A stretch of DNA of 64,000 nucleotides, from assembly GCF_025398735.1 (NCBI RefSeq), contig NZ_CP104694.1, positions 2,133,001 to 2,197,000 of the forward strand. The letters are read 5' to 3'. Numbering within the stretch: the first letter of the stretch is position 1; every line of letters begins with the position of its first letter. Positions 55,074 through 64,000 of this stretch are shown here, in pieces. The position numbers and the translations under genes were made by a program. Under the pieces are notes generated by a model. The model did no database searches and was not told the origin of the DNA. It was given only the letters and a program-made list of their open reading frames with translations. The DNA is from Tahibacter amnicola. GTDB taxonomy: Bacteria; Pseudomonadota; Gammaproteobacteria; Xanthomonadales; Rhodanobacteraceae.

Positions 55074-55829
55074 TTACTGGATCGTCCAGCCGCCGTCGAC
55101 GGTGATGGTCTGGCCGGTGATGTTGCGGGCGTGGGGTCCGATCAGGAAGCCGGTAATCCCGGCCAGTTCCTCGAAACTGATGAACACCCCTTTGGGCATC
55201 GGTTTGAGCATGATCTCGCTGATCACCTGGGCCTCGGGAATGCCGTGCGTGCGGGCCTGGTCGGCGATCTGCCTGTCGACCAGGGGCGTTTTGACGTACG
55301 TGGGGCAGATCGTGTTGATCGTGATGTCCGTATCCGCGGTTTCCAGCGCGATGACCTTGGAGAATCCGACCAGTCCGTGCTTGGCCGCGACATAGGCGCT
55401 CTTGTACTTGGACGCCACCAGCGAGTGGATCGAACCGATGTTGACGATGCGACCGAAACCGCGCTCGCGCATGCCGGGCAGTACCGCCTGGGTCAGGCGG
55501 GCAACGCCGGTCAGCATCACCTGCACCAGGAAATTCCACTTGTCGATGGGAAAATCTTCCAATCGGGAAACATGTTGCAGACCGGCATTGTTGACCAGCA
55601 CGTCGATCCGGTGGTCCTTGAGCACGGCGACGCTGTCGTCACGGGTGACATCCAGGGCGAGTGCGCTGGCCGAGCCGCCGGCGGCGCGGATTTCCGCGGC
55701 CACCGCTTCTGCCGGATCGACCGCGATATCGGTGACGATCACGTGATGGCCTGCTTCGGCGAGAAGGCGGGCGATGCCGGCGCCGATGCCGCTGCCGGCG
55801 CCGGTGATCAGAAGCGTACGAGTTGTCAT
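55074..55829 (-). CDS. bdhA: 3-hydroxybutyrate dehydrogenase
   Basis: 251-residue short-chain dehydrogenase oxidising D-3-hydroxybutyrate to acetoacetate with NAD. The nucleotide loop is LITGAGSGIGAGIARLLAEAG; the catalytic Ser-Tyr-Lys is in GSIHSLVASKYKSAYVAAKHG; NNAGLQHVSRLEDFPIDKWN and ICPTYVKTPLVDRQI are features typical of this enzyme rather than other SDRs. The C-terminus GQTITVDGGW is standard. ATG 55829 (MTTRTLLITG) is chosen for family length. It is divergent from a hydroxybutyrate-oligomer hydrolase gene, so the locus handles polyhydroxybutyrate breakdown. Confidence 0.93.
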   Translation of the reverse strand: MTTRTLLITGAGSGIGAGIARLLAEAGHHVIVTDIAVDPAEAVAAEIRAAGGSASALALDVTRDDSVAVLKDHRIDVLVNNAGLQHVSRLEDFPIDKWNFLVQVMLTGVARLTQAVLPGMRERGFGRIVNIGSIHSLVASKYKSAYVAAKHGLVGFSKVIALETADTDITINTICPTYVKTPLVDRQIADQARTHGIPEAQVISEIMLKPMPKGVFISFEELAGITGFLIGPHARNITGQTITVDGGWTIQ

Positions 55830-55959
55830 GGATTCCTCGAAGCACAAACGAATCGGCAAACCCTACAACGGTTCAACGCGCCGACCAAGCAATGGCCGTT
55901 CGCCGGCCCTGGTACCTTCGTACAATGCCGTCCGCCGTTCACCTTGATACCGTTGCCGG

Positions 55960-57816
55960 ATGAGGCCCATCTCCCTGCTTGGCACACTGACTCTGCTCTG
56001 CGCCGTCCTGACCGGCTGCGCGGAGCCTTCCTCTTCCCGCAAGGAAGCGCCTGCCTTGACTGAATTTCTTGTCTCGCCGGTACGCGTGACAGCCCATTCG
56101 GGTACTGACGATCTGCTGAGCGCCGGACTGGGCCTTGATGGCTTGCGCCGCGCAACGCCGCCGCATTTCACCGATCCGGAATCACCGACACCGCAGGAAC
56201 TGCGCCGGCGCGCGATCTGGACCAACTGGCGCGGCATCGCCGATCTCGCGCCCGGTGGTGGTTACAGCGACGTCTACGGCGCCGTACCCAACGTGCCCGG
56301 CGGCGAATGGCAGGCGCTGGCGCGCGTGCCGGGCGCTTCGCAGCCGCACCGGGTGCTGGTGCAGGTTCCCGAGCAGTTCGACGCGGAAAAGCGCTGCGTG
56401 GTGGTGACTGCATCCTCCGGATCGCGCGGCATTTACGGCGCCATCGCGCTGGCGGGCGCGTGGGGACTGCCGCGCGGTTGCGCGGTGGCCTATACCGACA
56501 AGGGCGCCGGTACCGGCTATTTCGATTCGGACAGCGATACCGGCGTGACGCTGGACGGAACGCGCGCCAGCGCCGGAAGCGGGCTGGAATTTGATCCGCC
56601 GTTGGCCGGCCTTCCGCACAGTGTGTTGTTCAAGCACGCCCATTCGGGCGACAACCCGGAAGCCGACTGGGGACGCCATGTCCTGCAGGCGGCCGAATTT
56701 GCGTTGGCGGTATTGAGCCAGGCCCGGCCGGATCTTCCCGCCTTCCACTTTTCCAATACGCGGGTGATTGCGGTCGGCCTGTCCAACGGCGCCGGCGCAG
56801 TGCTGCGTGCCGCGGAGCTGGACAAGGAGGGGCGCCTGGCCGGCGTCGTCGCGATTGCGCCGAATATCTACCCGGGGGTGCCGGATGCGCGTCCGCTGTT
56901 CGACTACGCTACCGAGGCTGCCCTGTACCAGCCGTGCGCGCTGGCGCACGCGCGTTTTGACACGGTAGCGCTGGCGCGGCCGGGCGGAGCGGTTTCGCCC
57001 GTGGCGCTGGCCCGCTGTACCGCACTGCATGAGTGCGGCCTGCTGGTGGCCACGACGCCGACGGCCCAGGCGGCGGAAGCCTACGAGCGTCTTCGGCAGT
57101 CCGGATGGACCGATGCGGCACTGGAAGCCGGTGCACTGAGCGTGGCCTTTGATCTGTGGCGTAGCATCGCAGTGACCTACGCCTCGGCCTATGGCCGCTT
57201 CGGCGTGATCAGCCCCTGCGGCTACAGTTTCGCCGCATTGACGCCGCAGGCGGTGCCGCGCGCCAGTCTGCCGGCCGAACGCCTGTCCTGGGCAGCCGAC
57301 GGCAGCGGCATCCCCTCGCCACCGTCCATCGGCCTGGTGGATACCCAGGCCCAGGGCAACGATCCCGCCTTGCCTGGCCTGCTATGTCTGCGCGAGCTGT
57401 GGACAGGCAACAGCGAGAATGCCCAGCGCGTGAAGACCGGCGTGGCGGCGACGCGTGCGCAACTGCCGCGTGAAGGCCTTCCCTTGATTCTCGTGCATGG
57501 CGCTGACGATGGCCTGGTTCCCGCCGTCTTCAGCGGCGAAGCGTATGTCCGCTGGCTGGAGGGCGAGGGGCGGCCGGTGTCCTACTGGGCCGTATCCAAC
57601 AGCCAGCATTTCGACGGGTTCCTCGGCCTTCCGCCGCTGGCCACGCGCTATGTGCCCTTGATGCCCTATGCCTATCGCGCACTGGATGCGCTCTGGCGGC
57701 ACGTGGCCGAAGGTGTCGCGTTGCCGCGGGGTGCCACCATCCAGACACGTCCGCGCGTGGCCAGGGGGCCGTTGGCAGCGCCGCTGCAGGCGGATGACCT
57801 GGGTGCGACGCCCTGA
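55960..57816 (+). CDS. 3-hydroxybutyrate oligomer hydrolase, predicted lipoprotein
   Basis: 618-residue hydrolase cleaving 3-hydroxybutyrate oligomers to monomer. The N-terminus is a lipoprotein signal (LLCAVLTGC, lipobox LTGC). The nucleophile Ser is in VIAVGLSNGAGAVLRAAE, the family's SNGxG box; LPLILVHGADDGLVPAVFS and NSQHFDGFLGLPPLATRY supply the expected Asp and His. DLLSAGLGLDGLR and RRRAIWTNWRGIADL are family stretches. Length is slightly below the usual (about 690). It is divergent from the dehydrogenase gene, suggesting that released monomer is oxidised by that enzyme. Confidence 0.88.
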   Translation: MRPISLLGTLTLLCAVLTGCAEPSSSRKEAPALTEFLVSPVRVTAHSGTDDLLSAGLGLDGLRRATPPHFTDPESPTPQELRRRAIWTNWRGIADLAPGGGYSDVYGAVPNVPGGEWQALARVPGASQPHRVLVQVPEQFDAEKRCVVVTASSGSRGIYGAIALAGAWGLPRGCAVAYTDKGAGTGYFDSDSDTGVTLDGTRASAGSGLEFDPPLAGLPHSVLFKHAHSGDNPEADWGRHVLQAAEFALAVLSQARPDLPAFHFSNTRVIAVGLSNGAGAVLRAAELDKEGRLAGVVAIAPNIYPGVPDARPLFDYATEAALYQPCALAHARFDTVALARPGGAVSPVALARCTALHECGLLVATTPTAQAAEAYERLRQSGWTDAALEAGALSVAFDLWRSIAVTYASAYGRFGVISPCGYSFAALTPQAVPRASLPAERLSWAADGSGIPSPPSIGLVDTQAQGNDPALPGLLCLRELWTGNSENAQRVKTGVAATRAQLPREGLPLILVHGADDGLVPAVFSGEAYVRWLEGEGRPVSYWAVSNSQHFDGFLGLPPLATRYVPLMPYAYRALDALWRHVAEGVALPRGATIQTRPRVARGPLAAPLQADDLGATP

Positions 57817-57844
57817 CATCGGGTAGCACGTGAGTCACCGGGCG

Positions 57845-57871
57845 GCCAAACGCCGGAATCCGGCGTTTGGC
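57845..57871. terminator. Hairpin between convergent hydrolase and tdh genes
   Basis: A perfect 12-bp stem (GCCAAACGCCGG and its complement) with an AAT loop lies between the hydrolase stop at 57816 and the end of tdh at 57884. Probable bidirectional terminator; no T-tract. Confidence 0.6.
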
Positions 57872-57883
57872 GCGTGGTGCCGG

Positions 57884-58918
57884 CTAATTCCAGCTGCAGA
57901 CGATCTTGCCGCAGTTGCCGGCTTCCATCAGGTCGAATCCGCGCTGGAAATCGTCGATGTGGATCTGGTGCGTCAGCACCTTTGCCAGCGGAAATCCGGT
58001 GAGCACCATTTGCGTCATCTTGTACCAGGTCTCGTACATTCGCCGGCCATAGATGCCGTGCAGGACGAGCCCCTTGAAAATGATCTTGTCCCAGTCGATG
58101 CCCGAGCCCTTCGGCAGGATGCCCAGCAGCGCGATCTTGCCGCCGTGGTACATGCAGTCGAGCATGTCGCTGAAAGCGCGCGGATTGCCACTCATTTCAA
58201 GGCCGACGTCGAAGCCTTCGATATGCAGCTCGCTGACGACATCCTTGAGCGACTGCTTGGCGACGTTGACTACGCGCGTGGCGCCCATTTCCGCCGCCAG
58301 TTTCAAGCGGTAGTCGTTGACGTCGGTCACCACGACATTGCGCGCACCGATGTGCTTGCAGATGCCGGCGGCGATGATGCCGATGGGGCCGGCGCCGGTG
58401 ATGAGCACGTCTTCGCCGATGACGTCGAATTCCAGGGCGCAGTGCGCGGCGTTGCCGTAGGGGTCGAAAAATGCCGCCAGTTCCGAGGGAATCTGGTCGG
58501 GAATCGGCCAGAGGTTGGCGGCGGGCATGGCGATGAATTCGGCGAACGCGCCGTGGCGGTTGACGCCGATACCGACCGTGTTCGGGCACAGATGCTGGCG
58601 GCCGGCGCGGCAGTTGCGGCACACGCCGCAGACGATGTGACCTTCCGCCGATACGCGCTGGCCCACGTGGTAGCCGCGCACGCCGGCGCCCATGTCGACG
58701 ATGCGGCCGACGAACTCGTGGCCGATGATCAGCCCGGGCTTGATCACGCGCTGGGACCATTCGTCCCATTTGTAGATGTGGAGATCGGTACCGCAGATCG
58801 CCGTTTTTTCCAGTTTTACCAGGACATCGTTCGGCCCGATCTCCGGCAGCGGCACTTCTTCCATCCAGATGCCCTTGGCGGCTTCGCGCTTGACCAGGGC
58901 TTTCATCGTCTTCGACAT
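57884..58918 (-). CDS. tdh: L-threonine 3-dehydrogenase
   Basis: 344-residue zinc-dependent medium-chain dehydrogenase oxidising threonine to 2-amino-3-ketobutyrate. The catalytic zinc ligands are in [16 protein letters not shown] and [11 protein letters not shown]; the structural zinc Cys cluster is [15 protein letters not shown]; the NAD loop is [37 protein letters not shown] and [13 protein letters not shown] are typical of TDH. ATG 58918 (MSKTMKAL) is chosen over an upstream in-frame ATG. Neighbours do not include the companion kbl gene. Confidence 0.95.
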   Translation of the reverse strand: MSKTMKALVKREAAKGIWMEEVPLPEIGPNDVLVKLEKTAICGTDLHIYKWDEWSQRVIKPGLIIGHEFVGRIVDMGAGVRGYHVGQRVSAEGHIVCGVCRNCRAGRQHLCPNTVGIGVNRHGAFAEFIAMPAANLWPIPDQIPSELAAFFDPYGNAAHCALEFDVIGEDVLITGAGPIGIIAAGICKHIGARNVVVTDVNDYRLKLAAEMGATRVVNVAKQSLKDVVSELHIEGFDVGLEMSGNPRAFSDMLDCMYHGGKIALLGILPKGSGIDWDKIIFKGLVLHGIYGRRMYETWYKMTQMVLTGFPLAKVLTHQIHIDDFQRGFDLMEAGNCGKIVCSWN

Positions 58919-58976
58919 GGCGCACCTCATGGAGAGAACGCCATTATAAGAGCTTGCCGGCGCTGCGGCCCGGGTA

Positions 58977-59720
58977 TCAGCCCGCCGTCATCGCGGCGAG
59001 CACGGCCGGCAGGGCCGAGGCGGCGCTGTCGCTGATCACGATGTCAGCCGAGGGGCTGAGCGGGGTGCGCTGCGGGTTGATCTCGGCGAAATACGCGCCG
59101 TGCGACTTGGCCAGCGCCGGCAAGCTGGCCGCCGGATACACCACGCCGGACGTGCCGATGGCCAGCACGACGTCGCATTCGGCGGCGGCGTCCTGGGCGG
59201 CTATGAGGGCATCCTCGGGCAGGTTCTCGCCGAACCAGACCACGCCCGGCCGCGCCAGCCCCTTCGGATGATGTGGTGATGCCGGTGGTTCGCCCGGATT
59301 CGCGGCCAGCCACGCCGGCGCGATCGCCTGGCGGGTGACGGAGCAGAGCGTCTGGGCGATCTGCCCGTGCAGGGCGATCGCGTCCACCGACCCGGCGCGC
59401 TGGTGCAGGTCGTCGACATTCTGGGTGACCAGCGTGGTTCGCACGTGGCGGGCCAGTGCGGCCACCGCGTGATGGCCGGCGTTGGGTTCCGCGGCGGCGA
59501 CTTTCTCGCGGCGCCAGGCGTACCAGCGCCATACCAGGGCCGGATCGCGTGCGAAGGCCTCGGGCGTAGCCAGGTCTTCCGGGCGATAGCGGGCCCACAG
59601 GCCTGTCTGTGCATCGCGAAAGGTGGGAATGCCCGATTCGGCCGAGATACCGGCGCCGGTCAGGACCAGGACATGGCGCGCACGCTGCAGGCGACGGGCC
59701 AGGTGGGAGATGGCAGTCAT
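58977..59720 (-). CDS. Sirtuin-type NAD-dependent deacylase lacking most zinc cysteines
   Basis: 247-residue Sir2-family protein. NAD-binding motifs are intact: [31 protein letters not shown] and the catalytic His in ALHGQIAQ, then [13 protein letters not shown]. The WYAWRRE stretch places the Tyr and Arg that mark class III desuccinylase-type sirtuins, and [13 protein letters not shown] is family-typical. However, of the four zinc Cys only one remains (TLCSVTRQ; later PASPHHPKG where CPxCGG is expected). The other frames also have no Cys, so it is not a frameshift. It may still bind NAD but structural zinc is doubtful. Start ATG 59720 gives usual family length. Confidence 0.85.
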   Translation of the reverse strand: MTAISHLARRLQRARHVLVLTGAGISAESGIPTFRDAQTGLWARYRPEDLATPEAFARDPALVWRWYAWRREKVAAAEPNAGHHAVAALARHVRTTLVTQNVDDLHQRAGSVDAIALHGQIAQTLCSVTRQAIAPAWLAANPGEPPASPHHPKGLARPGVVWFGENLPEDALIAAQDAAAECDVVLAIGTSGVVYPAASLPALAKSHGAYFAEINPQRTPLSPSADIVISDSAASALPAVLAAMTAG

Positions 59721-59837
59721 CGGCCGATTGTGGCATGCGTCGGTGCGATCTGTTCCGGATCGTGACTTCTGGCGCTCGCTAAAAAATGTGACTTGCGGCA
59801 TAAGCCGCCGCTTCGCCCGCGTCTTACGGAGGTCTTC

Positions 59838-61988
<2,151 letters not shown>

Positions 61989-62005
61989 GCTTTCCTCCTG
62001 TCGTC

Positions 62006-62034
62006 GCCGCCGGATGCCTCGCGCGTCCGGCGGC
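62006..62034 (+). terminator. Hairpin after the S46 peptidase gene
   Basis: GCCGCCGGA and TCCGGCGGC form a perfect 9-bp stem with an 11-base loop, 18 bases after the stop codon. No T-tract; likely terminator or attenuator before miaA. Confidence 0.4.
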
Positions 62035-62081
62035 AATCCACCGTCGGTGCGACTACCGGCACCGACCACTACACTCGCCGC

Positions 62082-63044
62082 ATGCCGCAGACCGATCGTC
62101 GCCCACGCGCCATCTTCCTCATGGGCCCGACGGCGTCGGGCAAGACGGCGTTGGCCTGCGAACTGGCCGCGCGATATCCGGCGCTCCGGGCAATCAGCGT
62201 GGATTCGGCCCTGGTGTATCGCGGCCTGGACATCGGCAGCGCAAAGCCCGACGCGGAAACGCTGCGGCGTTGTCCGCACCGCCTCATTGATATCCGCGAC
62301 CCGGAAGAGCCCTATTCGGCCGGTGAGTTCCGCGTCGACGCGCTGCGCGAGATGGCCGGGATCGTCGCCTCGGGCGGCGTTCCCCTTCTGGTCGGCGGCA
62401 CCGGCCTGTACTTCCGGGCACTGACCCAGGGGCTTTCCGACCTGCCGACCGCAGACCCGGCCCTGCGCGAGACCCTGCAGGCCCGGCTGGAGCGCGAGGG
62501 GCTGCCGGCCCTGCACGGCCAGTTGCGCGAGGCCGACCCCGTCGCCGCCGGCCGCATCCATCCCAACGATCCGCAACGCATCCTGCGCGCGCTCGAAGTG
62601 ATTGCGACCACCGGTCGACGCCTGAGCGACCTGCACGGCCAGGCGGGAGAACGATTGCCGTACCGGGTGCTCAAGCTGGCGCTGGTGCCGATCGACCGTC
62701 GTCCGCTGCACGAACGGATCGCGCAGCGGTTCGATGCCATGCTCGCGGCCGGCTTCCTGGACGAGGTACGCCGGCTGCGGCGCAATCCGCGACTGCTGCC
62801 GGACCTTCCGGCAATCCGCGCGGTCGGTTACCGCCAGGCCTGGCAGCACCTGGATGGCGAGCTGGGCGCGGACCAGTTCCGCGACCAGGCGATTTTTGCC
62901 ACCCGCCAACTGGCCAAGCGTCAGATCACCATGCTGCGTGCCGAGCTCGACGCCCGTTGGCTGGATCCGGAGCATGGCACCACGCCGGCCACCGCCGTCG
63001 AGGCGGTCGAGCACTTCCTGGCGTCACCGCGCGAAATGGCATAA
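62082..63044 (+). CDS. miaA: tRNA dimethylallyltransferase
   Basis: 320-residue enzyme adding a dimethylallyl group to A37 of tRNAs that read codons starting with U. The P-loop is [51 protein letters not shown] and [19 protein letters not shown] are family motifs, followed by [16 protein letters not shown]. Full length for the family. It precedes hfq and hflX, the usual gammaproteobacterial order. Confidence 0.97.
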   Translation: MPQTDRRPRAIFLMGPTASGKTALACELAARYPALRAISVDSALVYRGLDIGSAKPDAETLRRCPHRLIDIRDPEEPYSAGEFRVDALREMAGIVASGGVPLLVGGTGLYFRALTQGLSDLPTADPALRETLQARLEREGLPALHGQLREADPVAAGRIHPNDPQRILRALEVIATTGRRLSDLHGQAGERLPYRVLKLALVPIDRRPLHERIAQRFDAMLAAGFLDEVRRLRRNPRLLPDLPAIRAVGYRQAWQHLDGELGADQFRDQAIFATRQLAKRQITMLRAELDARWLDPEHGTTPATAVEAVEHFLASPREMA

Positions 63045-63276
63045 GCGCTCCGGGCATGGCGAATGCCCGCCCGGCCCGGCGGATTGGCGCAGCAGCGGCG
63101 GCAGCCGTCGACGGCGACAGGTGCAACCCGCTACGCTGGCCCTGCGTTTAATGATGGAATCGACATTCTCGGAACATTCAATACCGGTTAAGATTGAATC
63201 ACTTGGACCGGGGCGCCGGGTTGTCGTGGCGCGTTCCCAGCCGCTTTTTTTCCGGTTCGCTGTCAGGAGAACACCA

Positions 63277-63564
63277 ATGTCAAAAGGGCAATCGTTGCAA
63301 GATCCGTTTCTGAATGCCTTGCGCCGGGAGCGCGTGCCGGTCTCGATCTACCTGGTCAACGGCATCAAGCTGCAGGGAACGATCGAGTCCTTCGACCAGT
63401 TCGTGGTGCTGCTGCGCAACACTGTCAGCCAGATGGTCTACAAGCACGCGATTTCGACAGTGGTACCCAGCCGCAATGTGCGCATCGGTGACAGCGGTTC
63501 GCATGGTCACGGCCATTCGGCGTCCGCCGAACATGCCGAGGTTTCCGAGTCGAGCGAGGGCTGA
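63277..63564 (+). CDS. hfq: RNA-binding chaperone Hfq
   Basis: 95-residue Sm-like protein forming a hexameric ring that pairs small RNAs with mRNAs. The Sm1 motif ([20 protein letters not shown]) and Sm2 motif ([14 protein letters not shown]) are perfect. The C-terminal tail (about residues 70-95) is variable and rich in His, Ser and Glu (GSHGHGHS). AGGAG at 63265-63269 sets the ATG. It ends five bases before the proposed hflX start. Confidence 0.98.
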   Translation: MSKGQSLQDPFLNALRRERVPVSIYLVNGIKLQGTIESFDQFVVLLRNTVSQMVYKHAISTVVPSRNVRIGDSGSHGHGHSASAEHAEVSESSEG

Positions 63565-63569
63565 CCACT

Positions 63570-64000
63570 CTGTTCGAACGGTCGAAGAAAGGCGAACGCG
63601 CGGTACTCGTCCAGCCCAACTGGGTGGGCGAGACCGATGGTGCGGCGCGTCTGCAGGAGTTTGTCGAGCTGGCCCGCTCGGCGGGCGCGACGGTCGTCGC
63701 GACGCTGACCGCGCGCATTGATAAACCTAATCCCAGCTATTTCGTCGGCAGCGGCAAGGCCGACGAGCTCAAGTCACTCAAATTGGCCAACGAGGCTGAC
63801 CTCATCCTGGTCAATCACGCGCTCAGTCCGGTGCAGGAGCGCAATCTCGAGAAGTTCTGCGAGTGCCGCGTAGTGGGGCGTACCGGACTTATCCTCGATA
63901 TCTTTGCGCAGCGCGCGCGCTCCCACGAGGGCAAGCTCCAGGTCGAGCTGGCACAGCTCAAGCACATGTCGACGCGCCTGGTGCGCGGCTGGACCCATCT
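63570..64000 (+). CDS. hflX: GTPase HflX, N-terminal part
   Basis: Ribosome-binding GTPase that splits stalled ribosomes under stress. The 143 codons visible contain the N-terminal domain: [38 protein letters not shown] and [18 protein letters not shown], with the start of the linker LVRGWTHL at the window edge. The G domain is outside. The frame has a stop at 63489 and no ATG, GTG or TTG before the conserved sequence, so the only usable start is a CTG, best at 63570, nine bases after GAGGG (63556-63560). The family normally begins with the same [11 protein letters not shown]-like segment. Confidence 0.9.
   Translation, partial: MFERSKKGERAVLVQPNWVGETDGAARLQEFVELARSAGATVVATLTARIDKPNPSYFVGSGKADELKSLKLANEADLILVNHALSPVQERNLEKFCECRVVGRTGLILDIFAQRARSHEGKLQVELAQLKHMSTRLVRGWTH

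Noticed and set aside
57830-59035. 401-codon open frame on the plus strand
   Set aside because: Antisense to tdh, which is certain.

Overview
The window reads as chromosomal DNA of a high-GC gammaproteobacterium, most likely Xanthomonadales/Lysobacterales (a Rhodanobacteraceae-like organism such as Dokdonella). The grounds are the fused thrA-thrB-thrC operon with a threonine-rich leader, the miaA-hfq-hflX order, many secreted hydrolases (M9 collagenase, S46 dipeptidyl peptidase, S1/P1 nuclease, zinc phospholipase C), and secreted beta-propeller proteins ending in an FxDGF motif. The taxonomic call is inference from gene content only. I see no insertion sequence, prophage or CRISPR array.

Layout. 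0-5 kb: partial pyrD, a DUF11 membrane protein, an OmpR-type regulator with a pseudo-receiver, an ALDH7-type aldehyde dehydrogenase and a small orphan gene. 5-13.6 kb: a c-type-haem-motif secreted protein with an overlapping partner, a degenerate AlkA-like glycosylase, an S1/P1 nuclease, two small unknown genes, and a large delta-60-type beta-propeller gene cut by one in-frame TAG. 13.6-15.6 kb: tRNA-Arg(CCU), a DUF1993 protein, a guanidine-II riboswitch controlling an SMR guanidinium exporter, and a YbaK-type deacylase. 16-21.6 kb: a secretion cluster (zinc phospholipase C, parvulin PPIase, small exported helper), then a collagenase. 21.7-31.2 kb: propeller protein, small genes, a divergent LysR/metallo-hydrolase pair with palindromic operators, two translationally coupled envelope proteins, and a lipoprotein gene broken by a frameshift at a G5 run. 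31.2-32.2 kb: a membrane diguanylate cyclase.

32.3-39.0 kb holds a complete type I Wadjet (jetABCD) anti-plasmid SMC system, with all junctions coupled or tightly spaced and the ATPase and Toprim motifs intact. It is followed by tRNA-Ala(CGC) with a clear promoter and terminator. 39.5-44.5 kb is the threonine operon thrL-thrA-thrB-thrC; the leader peptide has six Thr codons in a seven-codon stretch. 44.7-49.6 kb has RNase D, then a forward operon of an FGE-like domain protein, a YafK/DpaA-type L,D-transpeptidase-fold protein, a YjbR-fold protein and a methyltransferase.

49.8-54.3 kb carries an LVIVD-repeat secreted propeller and a CadC/ToxR-like regulator with a tetratricopeptide-like periplasmic part. 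54.4-57.8 kb is a polyhydroxybutyrate-use locus: 3-hydroxybutyrate dehydrogenase with a coupled LuxR-type response regulator, and a divergent hydroxybutyrate-oligomer hydrolase lipoprotein. 57.9-64 kb has threonine dehydrogenase, a sirtuin lacking most zinc cysteines, an S46 peptidase, miaA, hfq and the start of hflX. Strong hairpins mark several convergent gene ends.
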